Shown: piece after piece, positions 1 through 11,800 of the stretch
Layout of the letters: every line of letters begins with the position of its first letter
How positions within the stretch are numbered: position 1 is the first letter of the stretch
Source: Punica granatum
Taxonomy: Eukaryota; Streptophyta; Magnoliopsida; Myrtales; Lythraceae
Assembly (NCBI RefSeq): GCF_007655135.1
Contig: NC_045128.1
Coordinates: 16,694,230 to 16,758,229, forward strand
Reading direction: 5' to 3'
Length of the DNA: 64,000 nt
The notes under the pieces: generated by a model
What the model saw: the letters and a program-made list of their open reading frames with translations, nothing else
Databases searched by the model: none
What the model was told of the DNA's origin: nothing
Made by a program: the position numbers and the translations under genes

Positions 1-615
1 CTTGCAGTCCCTGGGATTGATTGGCGCAGATTTCGTGCGCTGACGATTTGTTAAAACGGTCTCCGGCTATGTCTTTCTGTAAAAATGACCCCTTTTTCTG
101 GGTCGGGATCTACTCGGGAGACCAATATGAGCTCTGAAACGCAGTCTAAATCCTGTTCCATGGTCTTGGTGGTCCTTGGGTGTGTGCAAGCCTGTTTCCG
201 AGTGCGATTTACTTGTCCGTGGATCGGGCGTCCCGGGAGCACCGTTAGGAAGGCGTCTGCAAATGTTCGGGAGTAACCCGGCTTAAGCAGTAGACTTCTG
301 AAATGCACTCGGACGTGCCATTGGTCATTTTGATACCACGGGGGATTTTTAGAGCCCCATATTGGATACCTTTTGACGCTCCGGTGATCCGACGATGAAT
401 AGTACCACAGGGCCTGCTTCTGTTATTTCGAGGATTGTTGTTTATTTCCCCTTTTGACTGCCCTTCTCAGCCTTTAGGGGGGACTTTGCTTCTCTTCTGT
501 AGCCCGTGCTCCCACGTTCGCGCGTTCGCCTCTGATTGTCGGGCCATGAATTGTAATCCGAGCTTCGGCCGGGAATCCTTCGTCGGAGCCGGTGGACCAA
601 AATGGGGTGCTGACA
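1..615 (-). mobile_element. Og1 3' LTR (type B), U3 start, partial
   Basis: This is the reverse complement of the first 615 bases of a type-B Ogre-like LTR. The LTR start, read on the minus strand as TGTCAGCACCCCATTTTGG, lies at 597-615 and abuts the PPT of Og1. It aligns along its length with 21331-21942, the start of the 5' LTR of the same element. By eye about 7% of positions differ over the first 260 bases, so the insertion is not recent. The rest of the LTR is left of the window. No gene is seen here; the small open frames are not conserved between the two LTRs. Confidence 0.88.
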
Positions 616-629
616 GCTTGCCCCTCTTT
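616..629 (-). promoter_or_regulatory. Polypurine tract of Og1
   Basis: On the minus strand this reads AAAGAGGGGCAAGC directly before the LTR start. The same 14 bases precede the 3' LTRs of Og2 (28705-28718) and Og4 (52242-52255), which fixes the boundary. It is the expected primer for plus-strand DNA synthesis. Confidence 0.85.
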
Positions 630-785
630 GGTTGCATGCTCAACTAGAGGATGTAACCAAAGATTATAATAATCAACCCATTTTGGGTCCGGCGACTGCT
701 CTGGTACTGTTCCCCATGGCTGCTCATACCTTGCTTGGATGTATTGGGATATTGTGCCTGGAACAAAAATTCACAGGTTGGGGGG

Positions 786-991
786 ATTCAAACAAGAATT
801 TGAACACCGAGACAAACCCGAATAGAAATTTAAACCGGGATGGACCCGAACAGGAATTTAAAACCGGGATGGACCCGAATAGGAATTTAAACCGAGATGG
901 ACCCGAAACAGGAATTTGAAATCGGGATAGATCCGAACAGGAATTTAAATCGAGATGGACCCGAACAGGAATTTGAAACCGGGTTGAAAGG
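786..991 (-). repeat. 3' UTR tandem array of Og1, about 28-bp units
   Basis: About seven imperfect units of roughly 28 bp built around GGACCCGAACAGGAATTTAA and a CCGGGAT spacer. The array lies about 160 bp inside the PPT, in the element's 3' UTR. Read on the minus strand, the core TTCGGGT..ATCCCGG..TTTAAATTC resembles the monomers of the arrays in Og2 and Og4. The open frames on both strands here come from repeat composition and are not genes. Confidence 0.85.
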
Positions 992-1262
992 ATATACGGG
1001 TTCACGCCTGCCGTGAGATGTACCCCCCCTCTCTTCTTTCGACTTCTTTTCCTGTAGGCTATTGCGAAGTGCTCAAATGGGGTGCCTACTTGTGCATCGT
1101 GCTTGAGGATGAAACCGCCTAGGACGGTTGAGCTGCGTTGGAGAGCCGATCGGGGATCGTGTCGGAGTAGACAACCTGTTCATTTCCCTTGGGGAACCCT
1201 GGTCCGTACAGTGTGCGAAGGCCTAGAATGACTATTTTGTTTATCTCTCGTTTTACTCTCCT

Positions 1263-1769
1263 TTTGCCACGGTTACCCGCCTCAGGGCCGTACCTCTCAA
1301 CCTAAAGGGGATGAGCTCTCTTTTTGCCACGACCGCCCACAAAGGGTTTTCAGTCGTGCCTCTCTTTTGCCTTAACTTTTGCTTAGGCCGCCCCGAAAAG
1401 GGGTTTTCGACTTAGCGGACTCGATTTTTTTGTCTCTCGTGTTTGCAAGGGCGAAGGGTCCGAAGGATTTGACCTCCGAGTGCATGGTGTTCTGTTTCCG
1501 TCGAGGAGTTTGCCACGGTTACCCGCCTCAGGGCCGTACCTCTCAACCTAAAGGGGATGAGCTCTCTTTTTGCCAAGGCCGCCCACAAAGGGTTTTCGGT
1601 TGTGCCTCTCTTTTGCCTTAACTTTTGCCTTAACTTTTGCCTAGGCTACCCCGAAAAGGGGTTTTCGACCTAGCGGACTCGATTTTTTTGTCTCTCGAGT
1701 TTGCAAGGGCAAAGGGGTCCGAAGGATTTGACCTCCGAGTGCGTGGTGTTCTATTTCCGTCGAGGAGTT
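1263..1769 (-). repeat. Tandem duplication in Og1 3' UTR (two copies, 246 and 261 bp)
   Basis: Copy 1 is 1263-1508 and copy 2 is 1509-1769. Both begin TTTGCCACGGTTACCCGCC and end near CCGTCGAGGAGTT. Copy 2 has an extra TTGCCTTAACTT stutter near 1620. Related sequence occurs once or in shorter repeats in Og2 (26190-26400, reversed) and Og4 (53990-54290), so this is a family 3' UTR module that was duplicated in Og1. Confidence 0.85.
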
Positions 1770-3829
1770 GCGACTACTACTTTCCTTTTTGTCGGGATTT
1801 GTTCATTTCTTTTGGATTGGGGGCGCCGGTGCTTTTGGTGAACCTTGGCGGTGCCCCATTTTTTGTTGGCGAGGTTTTCCCGCGTCTTTTCGCTCTCTCT
1901 TTTTCGCAGCTGGGGTCTGTATTGTGCCCCTTGTATTTGTTTGAAACTTCTCGACTTTGCATTACCGAGGCCGCTTTTGTTTGCTTCGCCCCGTGAAGAC
2001 TTGATGTACTTCGTTGTCCTAGCCCAATTTTGTGATTGCTGGTTTTCTCAGAAATTTGATTCTTGTGCACTCGAAAGCCGAATTTCGCGTCTTTTGTCCT
2101 TGCAAACTTTACAAGTCCTTTCCCCTATTGTCTAAAAAGAAAACAAAATTTCCCCAAGAGTGTGGGTGACCGAGGTTGCCTCCGCGTGAATGTTGGACAG
2201 AGATGCCCTGATCTTTGTGGTCTGTGTCGGGTGTCTTGTACGATCGTCGCTCCCGATCGTGCGTTGTCGCTCCCGCGGATGGTGCCCCTTGGAGGATAGG
2301 TGCTCTTGAAGCCGAATGTGTCCTGCCTCGAGGCTTATCGTTGCATGTTGTCGGTGATGGGTCTTTGCAGTGGGGAAGGCCCAATTTGCCCCGAGGTGCC
2401 GCTCGATCTCGGTGGAGACGCACGCGCCGAGGTTGAATGGTTTGTTCGATTGTCTCTGTCTTCGGCTTCGTGGGGGGTACATATTCGTCGAAAACCTCCC
2501 TCGTCGAAGTATGAGGAAAGGGTCCAAGAGGAATTCTCAAGGAGATGTGAACCTGTGTATCGTTCTTCACCTGTGACCGGCGTGTCCTTGTGAGAGATGA
2601 CAAAGAAGATGCTGCATTAGGTGATTGATCGGTGGAATATGCGGTAAGAACTATGGAGTGAACCTATAAGAAAATCCCTTTGTCCAATGTGCAACCCATG
2701 GAGTGCCGCGCGTGGGGTACACTCAATTCCGAGATCTAGTCATCGCCACCCTGGAGTGGGCAGACCGTGGCTAGGGACCACATAGGTGTACTTTCCCCGA
2801 TTGCGGGTTGGCATGCGTAGCCGTCCTAGGGAAGGCTCGAGGAGCCAGATCCCATGAGGACAGACGAATCGAACAATTCCAACAGAACCAACAGGGCGTC
2901 TTCGAGGCTGTCCTAGTGCGCCCGTGAAGGGTTCATTCATGCCGGGAGCTCGTTTGGGAATGCATATAAATAAATGTAAAAGAGAGTTTAGGGAAGAGTG
3001 CATGTTGCCCCAGTGGCTGATTGATGGCCACAGTGGAGGGTGGGCATAGATCATTCTCCGATTGGAGATGTAACCGTGCTAGTGACTTTCGCGGGGGGTG
3101 GGCAGGGCCATGCTCTGTTTGTCGGAGCTGTTGCCTGTGATCTTTTGCGGAGGAAGGGTTGGGATTCAGTGTCGAAGTTCCAAGGTGCTGGACGGGAAGT
3201 GTTCATTATCCTGATTGTGGTCGTTCAAGGTTCAAGTTGCCTTCTTGTCAGTTATTTCCTGCAATGGGAAGAGGAAAAGCAATGGAGGAGCAAGAACTAT
3301 TCGTAGTTTGAATGCAACTGCATAGGGGAGCGAATTGGCCTGGTAGGCGTCACGCAAGCACACTGAGAGACATGCACAAGGTGTGTCGAGGATGCATGCA
3401 TGGGCAAGGTAGGGGTGTGCGCGCACGACGCGGAAAGGGCACGCTCAGTTGTGCTGATGGAAGCACTTGTAGCATGGAGGGACGTGTGCTCAACCATGCA
3501 ATGACGTAATCGATTGCCCGGGATTAATGGGGAGTTAGTGTTGCTTTGATGGTTGGCCCTTGAGCTACTGATCGTCTCATCGTGGAGGAAGGGTGAGAAC
3601 CATGAGAGGTCCACTTGCAAAGGCGGTCACAACTTTGTCTACCGTGTGGTAGTGTTAATTGTCTTGTAAAACAGTAAATGGATAGGATGCATGCAATGCA
3701 TGAGTTTTCAAAAGCTAATGTTATCGTTCACATTGACTCGAAAGGTTCAAAGTACAATGCAATTTTTGTAAAATAGAGCCTTAAGCTTATTTGCCACCAC
3801 ACTCGGGGTTTGAGCGAGCACGGCCTCGG

Positions 3830-4130
3830 AAAGCACCGGTTCTAGGCGAGGGCCTTGCAGAGATATCTATCCTAGAGTGCATGTGTGGGCCTCCTCGAGC
3901 CCTCTTCCTAGACCTCTCCAGGGCAGCGTTCGCTCAAGCGAGCTCCTGACCGCATCTCTGCATCTTGGCACGGGTTTGGGAGAGCTCCCTCTAAGGTGGT
4001 TGGCCGGCGAGTTCTTCATCTCTTAGCGACCTCTCAGTGATCGAACCTAGTGTTGATGAGGTCGATCATGTTGTCCCAGAATATACACCATTCGCGTTCT
4101 GTGGCGGGTCGGTGAGGTCCTCGTGTGTTG
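3830..4130 (-). pseudogene. Possible relic of Ogre ORF1 coiled-coil tail in Og1
   Basis: On the minus strand this stretch translates to Glu/Arg/Ala-rich pieces such as DEELAGQ, SQTRAKMQR and ANAALERSRKRARGG, separated by two stops; one of these, a TGA, would read as Arg if it were CGA. The composition resembles the coiled-coil end of ORF1 in Og4 (61982-62210), and the position a few hundred bases from the PBS is where ORF1 sits in a full element. Similarity is weak and was judged by eye; it could be chance in Arg-rich DNA. Confidence 0.35.
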
Positions 4131-4737
4131 GCGGACTCTGTCGAGGCGCGGGCAGGAGGCCGAGCAAGGCGTCCCTTACCAAGACGACAGGAAAATCCGT
4201 TTAGGACTCGTCAACATGAATGACATCCTAATTTTTGAAAACTGCATGATGCATGTGTGCGAAGAGAGTAAATGCCCGTGGCTTAATAGAAATTACATGT
4301 ACATCGCTCTTGAAATGGAAAAGACTCAAATGGCTCGCAGGCCAACTCGATGGACTGTTGTCGGAGTCGGGTTGAAGGCTTGCATGGAGGCATAGCACGA
4401 TGCATGGTTCGGTGCTACAGGGACCGTGCTATCTATGGCTGGGGGCTCCCGACTCAAGGGTGTGAATTCCTTGAAATCGAACGAGGATCTTTGGGGGCCG
4501 GTTCGGTGGCATAGCCGACTCGATCCGTTCCCTTACTCGGAACCTCTGACTAACCTAGCTTCCTATTTTGGTGCCCGTGGGATTTCGGACAAGGTACTTA
4601 GAAACCCGCTAGAATGATGCGATGCAAGTGCGTAAAATAAATGTACGCGAAATAAATGTGCTTAAAGTAAATTTACGGGAAGCGATAAATAAACATGTAA
4701 GCAAGCAAACGGAATTGAGCCCGAACCCACTAAGTAT

Positions 4738-4756
4738 GTCCCCAGTGGAGTCGCCA
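4738..4756 (-). promoter_or_regulatory. Primer-binding site of Og1 (tRNA-Arg-like)
   Basis: The minus strand reads TGGCGACTCCACTGGGGAC, three bases (GCT) inside the LTR end at 4760. It is identical to the PBS of Og3 and would pair with a tRNA 3' end of the type I recall for plant tRNA-Arg(ACG). A tRNA-Arg PBS is typical of Ogre elements. Confidence 0.85.
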
Positions 4757-4759
4757 AGC

Positions 4760-7700
4760 TGTGTGCACCCGTATTTTATCTCGTCGGGGCACGCATGCGC
4801 GCGCCTATACAACGCGGCTTGGGAGTATCCACCTTCCCGTGGGGACGCGGGTGAGAAGGAGTCGCCACTTACTGTTTACGACCCGTAGGTCGAGGGCCGT
4901 TAAGTCGCCCGGGTCTAGGGGTACGGGGTCTACCTAAATGCTAAGGCAATGGTCGTGCGGAACCGAAAATTCCGAATTTGGGGGTTCTGTTACATGCGGG
5001 CCTATATCCCGCACGCCCTTTCAGTACCCTAGCTTGCTAGGCTTGCCATTTTGTTTATTTACCGCATGATTTAGGGTTGCACTTGACTCGCCTGTTTTGA
5101 CACCGTAAAGTCGATGAATTGATCAAATTGGGCCAAGAATCCGAAAGATGAGTAAACTTGTGCGTCAAGGAATCAGTTCACTATCTTCGCGTTACAGTTC
5201 GTCGGACCGTGATGGTCGATTTCTTGCGCGAACCGAGACCACGAGTATTCGAGCTTACTCATCTCTTGGTTACAATAGACCTTGACCGGTTCGACACTCG
5301 GACCTCTCGCTCGCCGATCGAGGATCCTTATAAATGAATGAGTGAATGTACAAATAAAAATCCTCGCAATGTTCTCTCGAATAATTACAAAGTACATGTG
5401 AATAAGTAGATGGATCCCGATCGGTTTGCATTGGGCCAATATTCCACTTCGGCTTACCGTGTGTTTTGAATGACCGATAAATAAATTAAGACAACACGGG
5501 CTCAAAGAGCCAGGGGTCGGGTCCAATCGAACCAACCGTCTGCAGGAGAACCGATCGAGCTCCCGGGTGATATCTAAACACGTTTCACACATCCAATCCA
5601 AATTGCCTTTCACATAGGCCATACTTGGAGTGAGATGGTGACTCGAGGCTAGATCCCATTCCGCACTCGGGTTGCAAGCGCTCGGTGAATCAGGAGGCGT
5701 TAGACCTCGTGTTCGGTGATTTGGGGTGTTGGACCCCGTGCAATACGTAACCTATGAGTTCGGACCCGAACCGCAAGAAATCAGCAAAGAACAAAGGGAA
5801 AACAGAAGAAAACTGCTAAAACTGATGAAAAACAGACAAAAACTGATAAATACAAATAAGTACAGACAAGTTATATATTAGGCCGAATGTACGTGATTTA
5901 ATCAGTTATTAACCGGGATTGATTAGCAAACGATGTATCTAACCTAGACAAACAAGAGGGTGGGCTGGGATATAGTTCTAGGTCAATTACATGTGTGAAT
6001 TTGTTTTAGAACTCTATTCGGTGACGTGTCACTGCGGTTTCACTGAATATGCCAAACTCGTATTTTGACTCTATATTTGGAATCTATCATTCCGCCTATC
6101 CATTATCTAATGTTTGATTAAGTCAAATGCATGATTAATCCGATTTTTCGTGTTTTGCAACAGAAATGAAGATGCTCGCCACCGAATCTACAATAGGGAG
6201 ATAGAAACACCGAAAGTGGACGAAATGGGCCATACGAATAAAAATCGCACCCGAACGGGCCGCCCCTTTTCGTCCATGGATCGAGGTGTTTCCGACTCCC
6301 TAATGCCTAGGATATCGGTGAATCACGGAATGACGATTATGTCCTTGAGTAATAAAACGTGTGTAGTTCATATACAAATTAAAGATCGCGTGACACGAAG
6401 AGGTCTAAAAAGAACTCGCACACTTCGACTTGGGCCACCTCAAATTGGGCCCATACCCGAGTCATAACATGCGAGTGCTTGCTAGACACTAATTCTATTC
6501 GTGTTACACGTCTCGGTGTTTTGAAATTGTGAACTTTTAAAGGAAAGGGCATTTCCGCCGTTCCGTAAACCATCGATGCGCTTACAAATTAGCAATTAAT
6601 TTATCCAATTATTTAGTCCAAGTGATTCAATTAACTGCATGATGCATCCCGTTTCTCCCGTTTGTGAAATTATTCGATGGTGGTGATCTTATATCGAGGG
6701 GTTATGGACTTGATGGATAATCTTCCAAAATTAATTCTCCTAGGAGGCGGCTAACATGTAGTTAACGATAAAACGCAAAATATGAATACACTCAATTCCA
6801 AGGGACGATTCTGAAGCAACGAAGGAGACCACCCTAAACCCGGGAAGGGTCAACGAGCACTCGGCCACTTCTCCAAGAGTTAGGCCGAGAGCTCTCCTTG
6901 ACCCCACTTGGGTTATGGAGGGTCTCTTACTTCGATTCTAGCCGTACCTTGCATATATAACACATCAAGCACAATAATAACACACGCTTCGGTGAAAATG
7001 GAAGGAAACCGACGCCGCCAAGATCTCGAAGCGCAACCAAACACACAAACAAACACATACAATATATATATAAAGGAATTGATAAAACGGCGTCGATTCA
7101 TGCAATGGTAAAACGTGAAAACACGGGAACCAACCTATTTCGGAATGAAGGAGGCTTCCTTGGACCCGTGTGGTCTAAAGAAACTCTCGGCCACATCCCC
7201 TCAAGAGTGGCCGTGAGTTTCCATGGCTCACACGAGTCAAGACGGCCTCTTCAACCCCGATTTAGATTCTTTCCCATCATGCTAACACATTACTTGCGAT
7301 AAACGACGATAAAGATATGGGAACCAACTAATTTCGGGAAAGGAGAGGCCACCCTAGCCTCGGGTGAACCAAGGGAGCTCACGGGTCCCTCCCTTGGGAC
7401 TTTGCCGTGAGCTTCCACGGTTCAACCGTGTTATGGTGGCCTCTTCCGCCTCGATTTTGGTCGTTTCCCATCATGGTACGTGCATTATAATGACATGCAA
7501 TGTGATGAACAACGTACATTTGCATGGGAATACATAAAAACCTAAACTTGCATGCATTTCGGTTTGTTAACCACCCTAACACCCCATAACAAACAAGTAT
7601 CGAAGATCCTAACTTCTCTAAGTCGTAGAGGAGTTTTACCTAGCCTCAGAATATGAGGAAAGAGTCGGGGAAGTGGCCTTGGGAGTCGGAAGACTCGGCT

Positions 7701-8827
7701 GGACCGAACAGACCCGAACCGGTGCAGTCGGGTCGACTGGCAGACCCGACCGGCAGTCCGGCTTATCGGGGCTGTACTGGTTGATCGGGATGGAATTTTC
7801 GCGCGGGGCCAGTTGCGTTGGATTCCCAAGAGACTAAGGATCGCTCTTGTGGTGGTTTCGGGAGGAGAGCATGCGTAGATTTTCTGGAAATCAAAAACAA
7901 AGTCGGGTTAGTAAAAAATGACAGACCCAGTCGGGACGAAACAGACCCGACTGGCACCCGATGAAAGAACGGGTCTACAGGAGGCTCCCGGTGGTCTTTT
8001 GGTGCAAGGTCGATGGCATTGGACTCCTAACTGACTGAGGATCATGGTGATAGGTGGCTCATAGCGAGTTTCAACCCGAGCTGACCTGTACGTTTCTGCA
8101 AAGTTCGGGTTAGAAAAGAAAACCAGAGGAACAAACCCCGACTGGCACCCGATGAATAAACGACTCTACGGGAGGCTCCCGGTGGTCTTCTGATGCAAGG
8201 TCGGTGGCATTGGACTCCTAACTGAAGAGGATCATTCTTGCAGTGGTTTCATGAGGATTGTACATGTCAATTTTCCTGAAAGATGCAAAGAAAACCGGTA
8301 AAAAACTGGAAAAATCCGTGAAGGGAGAAAAGAGGGAAATGGCGGTGGTGCACGGTTGGACGGCTCTCGGCACGCAACCACCTCATCACGGGGGAGAGTG
8401 AGGGTTGTAAGAAACCCCTAGAAAGTGATGACACGACTCGCCATAGTCGTGGGGTGGTGGAAATGTCGAGGAAGCCCGAGAAACACTGGAAATAGACTCG
8501 GGAGGTCGAATAAATGTGAGATATGAAGTTTGGTTGGAGTTGGCTTAAGTCGGGAGGCGGGACTCGTCAAAAAACCGGGAGACACCTCGAAGAGACAGCT
8601 TCTGTTGCTGTTTGTTACGGGCTGCTGGGAGCTTCAAATGCTAAAACTAACATCGGAAATGGACTCGGGAGGTCGAATACGTGTGGGATATGAAGTTTGG
8701 TCAAGTTTGGTTCGGGTTGGATGGCGGTCACCAGAAAACGGTTGAGTTTTCGGGCAAACCGGCCTTGTATCCGGGCTGTTGTGGGGCTGAGCGAAATCTG
8801 GAAAACGAGGGGAGTTTGGAGAGTGTT
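4760..8827 (-). mobile_element. Og1 5' LTR (type B), U5 and R part
   Basis: Reverse-strand type-B LTR, beginning at the U5 end (TGTGTGCACCC beside the PBS). It runs parallel to the complement of solo LTR B-II and is interrupted at 8828 by solo LTR B-I. The sequence resumes at 14425 with no base missing apart from the 5-bp duplication. It contains the conserved U5 hairpin (4993-5015) and two tandem copies of an R-region repeat (about 8505-8760). No gene is seen; every open frame is under 150 codons and not shared between LTR copies. Confidence 0.88.
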
Positions 8828-11800
8828 TGTGCGCACCCGAATTTAATCTCGTCGGGGCACGCATGCGCGTAGCCTATGCAACGCGGCTTGGGAGTGTCCA
8901 CCTTCTCGGGGACGCGCGATGGATGTACGTGAGAAGGAGTCGCCACTTGCCATTTTACGACCCGAAAGTCGAGGGCCGGCAAGTTACCCGGGTCTAGGGG
9001 TACAGGGTACACCTGAATGCTAAGGCAATGGTCATATGGAACCGAAAATTCCGAATTCGGGGGTTCTATTACGTGTGGGCCTATATCCCGCGCGCCCTTT
9101 CGGTACTCTAACTTGTTAGGCTTGCCATTTTGTTTATTTATCGCGTGATTTAGGGTTGCACTTGACTCGCCCGTTTTGACACCGTAAAGTCGATGAATCG
9201 ATTGAGTTGGGCCAAGAATCCGAAAGATGAGTAAGCTTGTGAGTCAAGGAATCGGTTCACTATCTTAGCGTTACAGTTCATCGAACCGTGATGGTCAATT
9301 CACTGCGCGAACCGAAACCACGAGTATTCGAGCTTACTCATCTCTTTGTAACAATAGACCGACTCGACCGGTTCGACACTCGGACCTCTCGCTCGCCGAT
9401 CGGGGATCCTTACAAATGAATGAATAGATGTACAAATAAGATCCTCACAATGTACACTCGAATAATTACAGAATACAACTGAATAAAGTAAATGGATCCC
9501 GATCGGTTTGCATTGGGCCAATATTCCGCTCCGGCTCACAGTGTGTTTTGAATGACCGATAAACAAATTAAGGGAACGCGGGCTTAAAGAGCCGGGGGTC
9601 GGGTCCAATCGAACCGACGGTTTGCAGGAGAACCGATTAGTTCCCATTGTAACCGTTGGACCGATTGAGCTCCCGGGTGATATCTAAGCACGTTTCACAC
9701 ATCCAATCCAAATTGCCTTCCACATAGGCCATATTTGGAGTGTGATGGTGACTCGAGGCTAGATCCCATACTGCACTCGGGTTGCACGCGTTCAGTGAGT
9801 TAGGAGGCGTTGGACCTCGGGTTCGGTGATTTGGGGCGTTGGACCCCGTGCAACACGTAATCTATGGGCTCGGACCCGAACCGCAACAAATCAGCTAAAG
9901 CAAATGGAAAACAGAAGAAAACTGATAAAACTGATGAAAAACAGGCAATAACTGACAAATATAGGTAAATACAGACAAGTTATATGTTAAGTCGAATGTA
10001 CGTGATTTAATCAGTTATTAACCGGGGTTGATTAGCAAACAATCTCCCTACCCTAGACAAATAGATGAATGTGCTAGAATGCAGTTCTAGGTCAACTATG
10101 TGTGTGAGTTTGTTTTAAGACTTTATTTTGTATAGTGACAGTGCGGTTTCACTAAATATGCCAAACTCATGTTTTGACTCTAGCTTTGGAACCTAGAGTT
10201 CTGCCTAGCCATTATCTAATATTTGATTAGGTCAAATGAATGATAAATCCGGTATTATGTGTTTTGCAATAGAAATAACAACGCTAACCACCGAATCTAC
10301 GGTAAGACGATAGAAACACTGAAAGTGGATGAAATGGGCCATGCGAATGAAACTTGCACCCGGACGGGTTGCCCCTTTTTTATCCATAGATCGAGGTGTT
10401 TCAGTCTCCTTAACGCCTAGGATATCGGAGAATCACGAAATGACGGTTATGCCCTTGGACGATAAAATTTGTGAGCTGCATGTGTAAAATTGAGATCGCG
10501 TGACACGAAGAGGTCTAAAGAGGACTCGCATACTTCGACATAAGCCGCCTCAAATTGGGCCCGGACTCGAGTCATAGTGCGTGAGCGCTCCCTAGACACT
10601 AATTCTGTTCGTGTTATGCGTCTCGATGTTTTGAGATTGTGGACTTAAAAAGGGCATTTCCACCATTTGGTGATCCGTCGATGCGTTTACAAATTGACAT
10701 TCGATTCATCCAATTATTTAAGCCGAATGATTTAATTAATTAAATGACACGTCCTATTTCACGTTTGTGGAGTGGTTTAGTGATTGAGGAGTCAAACCTT
10801 GATCATTATGGGTTAATGAGATGATTGTTCGGGGTCAATGCGCCTAACATGTAAATTAATTGTGAAGCTAATGATTTAAACGAAAAATATAATTGCAATC
10901 AATTCCAAGAATCGGTTTTAATCGTTTCTTGCATGCATACGACGTCAAGCATAATAAGAACACACATATTTACAAAGTCGATGCCACCATGGTCTTGGAA
11001 TCACAAATGATCATGCAATACAAACACAAACATGATATATAATGGAATCAATAAAATGACATCGGCATGAAAAACGAGGTAAATCGTAAACGTAATAAAC
11101 ATGAAAACGGAGTTGGATCAGGGTCAAGGGGTCTATTTTGGATCTAGATTCAGTTTGGAGAGGGCTACATTAGACCCAAAAAACAGTGCGATTTGATTTG
11201 TCGAATAGACGAAAAGTTCGGTAAATAATTTTTATTTGGAGTTTCAGCGCCCATAAAAATATGAAATAACATCAGGAATATGTGGTAAAAATTTCAGTTC
11301 ATTTTGAAGTCGGATGGTTCACGAGATCTATCAAAATCAGACCGAAAACACCGAAATAACAGGTAAATATTTTTTATCCGGAGGTCCAGCGCCCAGAAAA
11401 ATCTGAAATTTTGTGTGGGGAGTTAAAATAACATTAAGTTTCTGTGGTAAAAATTCAGTTGATTTCGAACTTGGATGGTTCGCGAGATGTATCAAAATCA
11501 GACCGAAAACACCGAAATAACGGGTAAAAATTTTTTATCCAGAGATCCGGTGCACAGAAAAATCTGAAATTTTGTATAGGGACTTAAAATAACATCAAGT
11601 GTCTGTGGTAAAAATTTCAGCTCATTTAAAAGTCGGATGGTTCACGAAGTTGCTCAAGGGCCAAACCCGGGATCTAAGGAAAATCATGCGAAATGAGCTC
11701 TTAACACCCCATATCAAACAAATATCGAAGAACCTAGCTTCTCTAAGTCGTAGAGGAGTCTTACCTAGCCTCAGAATACGAGGAAAGAGTCGGAGAAGTG

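Larger units (their letters stand above)
616..4759 (-). mobile_element. Og1 internal region, non-autonomous Ogre-like element
   Basis: The internal region lies between the PPT (616-629) and PBS (4738-4756) of a minus-strand element with type-B LTRs. At 4.1 kb it has no recognisable gag, protease, RT, RNase H or integrase, so the element cannot move by itself. It keeps the family's non-coding modules: the leader next to the PBS (4430-4735, matching the leaders of Og2-Og4 reversed), a faint ORF1 relic, a 3' UTR module rich in TTTTGCC and GGGTTTTC motifs (1230-1770), and a degenerate tandem array beside the PPT. Stretches 1770-3800 and 4140-4430 hold no gene I can recognise. Length, long LTRs and lack of genes fit a large retrotransposon derivative (LARD). 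Confidence 0.8.

Noticed and set aside
2109..2603. 164- and 131-codon minus-strand frames in Og1
   Set aside because: Overlapping frames with no known motif; the matching region of Og2 is broken by stops.
4120..4400. 90-codon plus-strand frame near the PBS of Og1
   Set aside because: Antisense to the element leader and not open in Og2-Og4.
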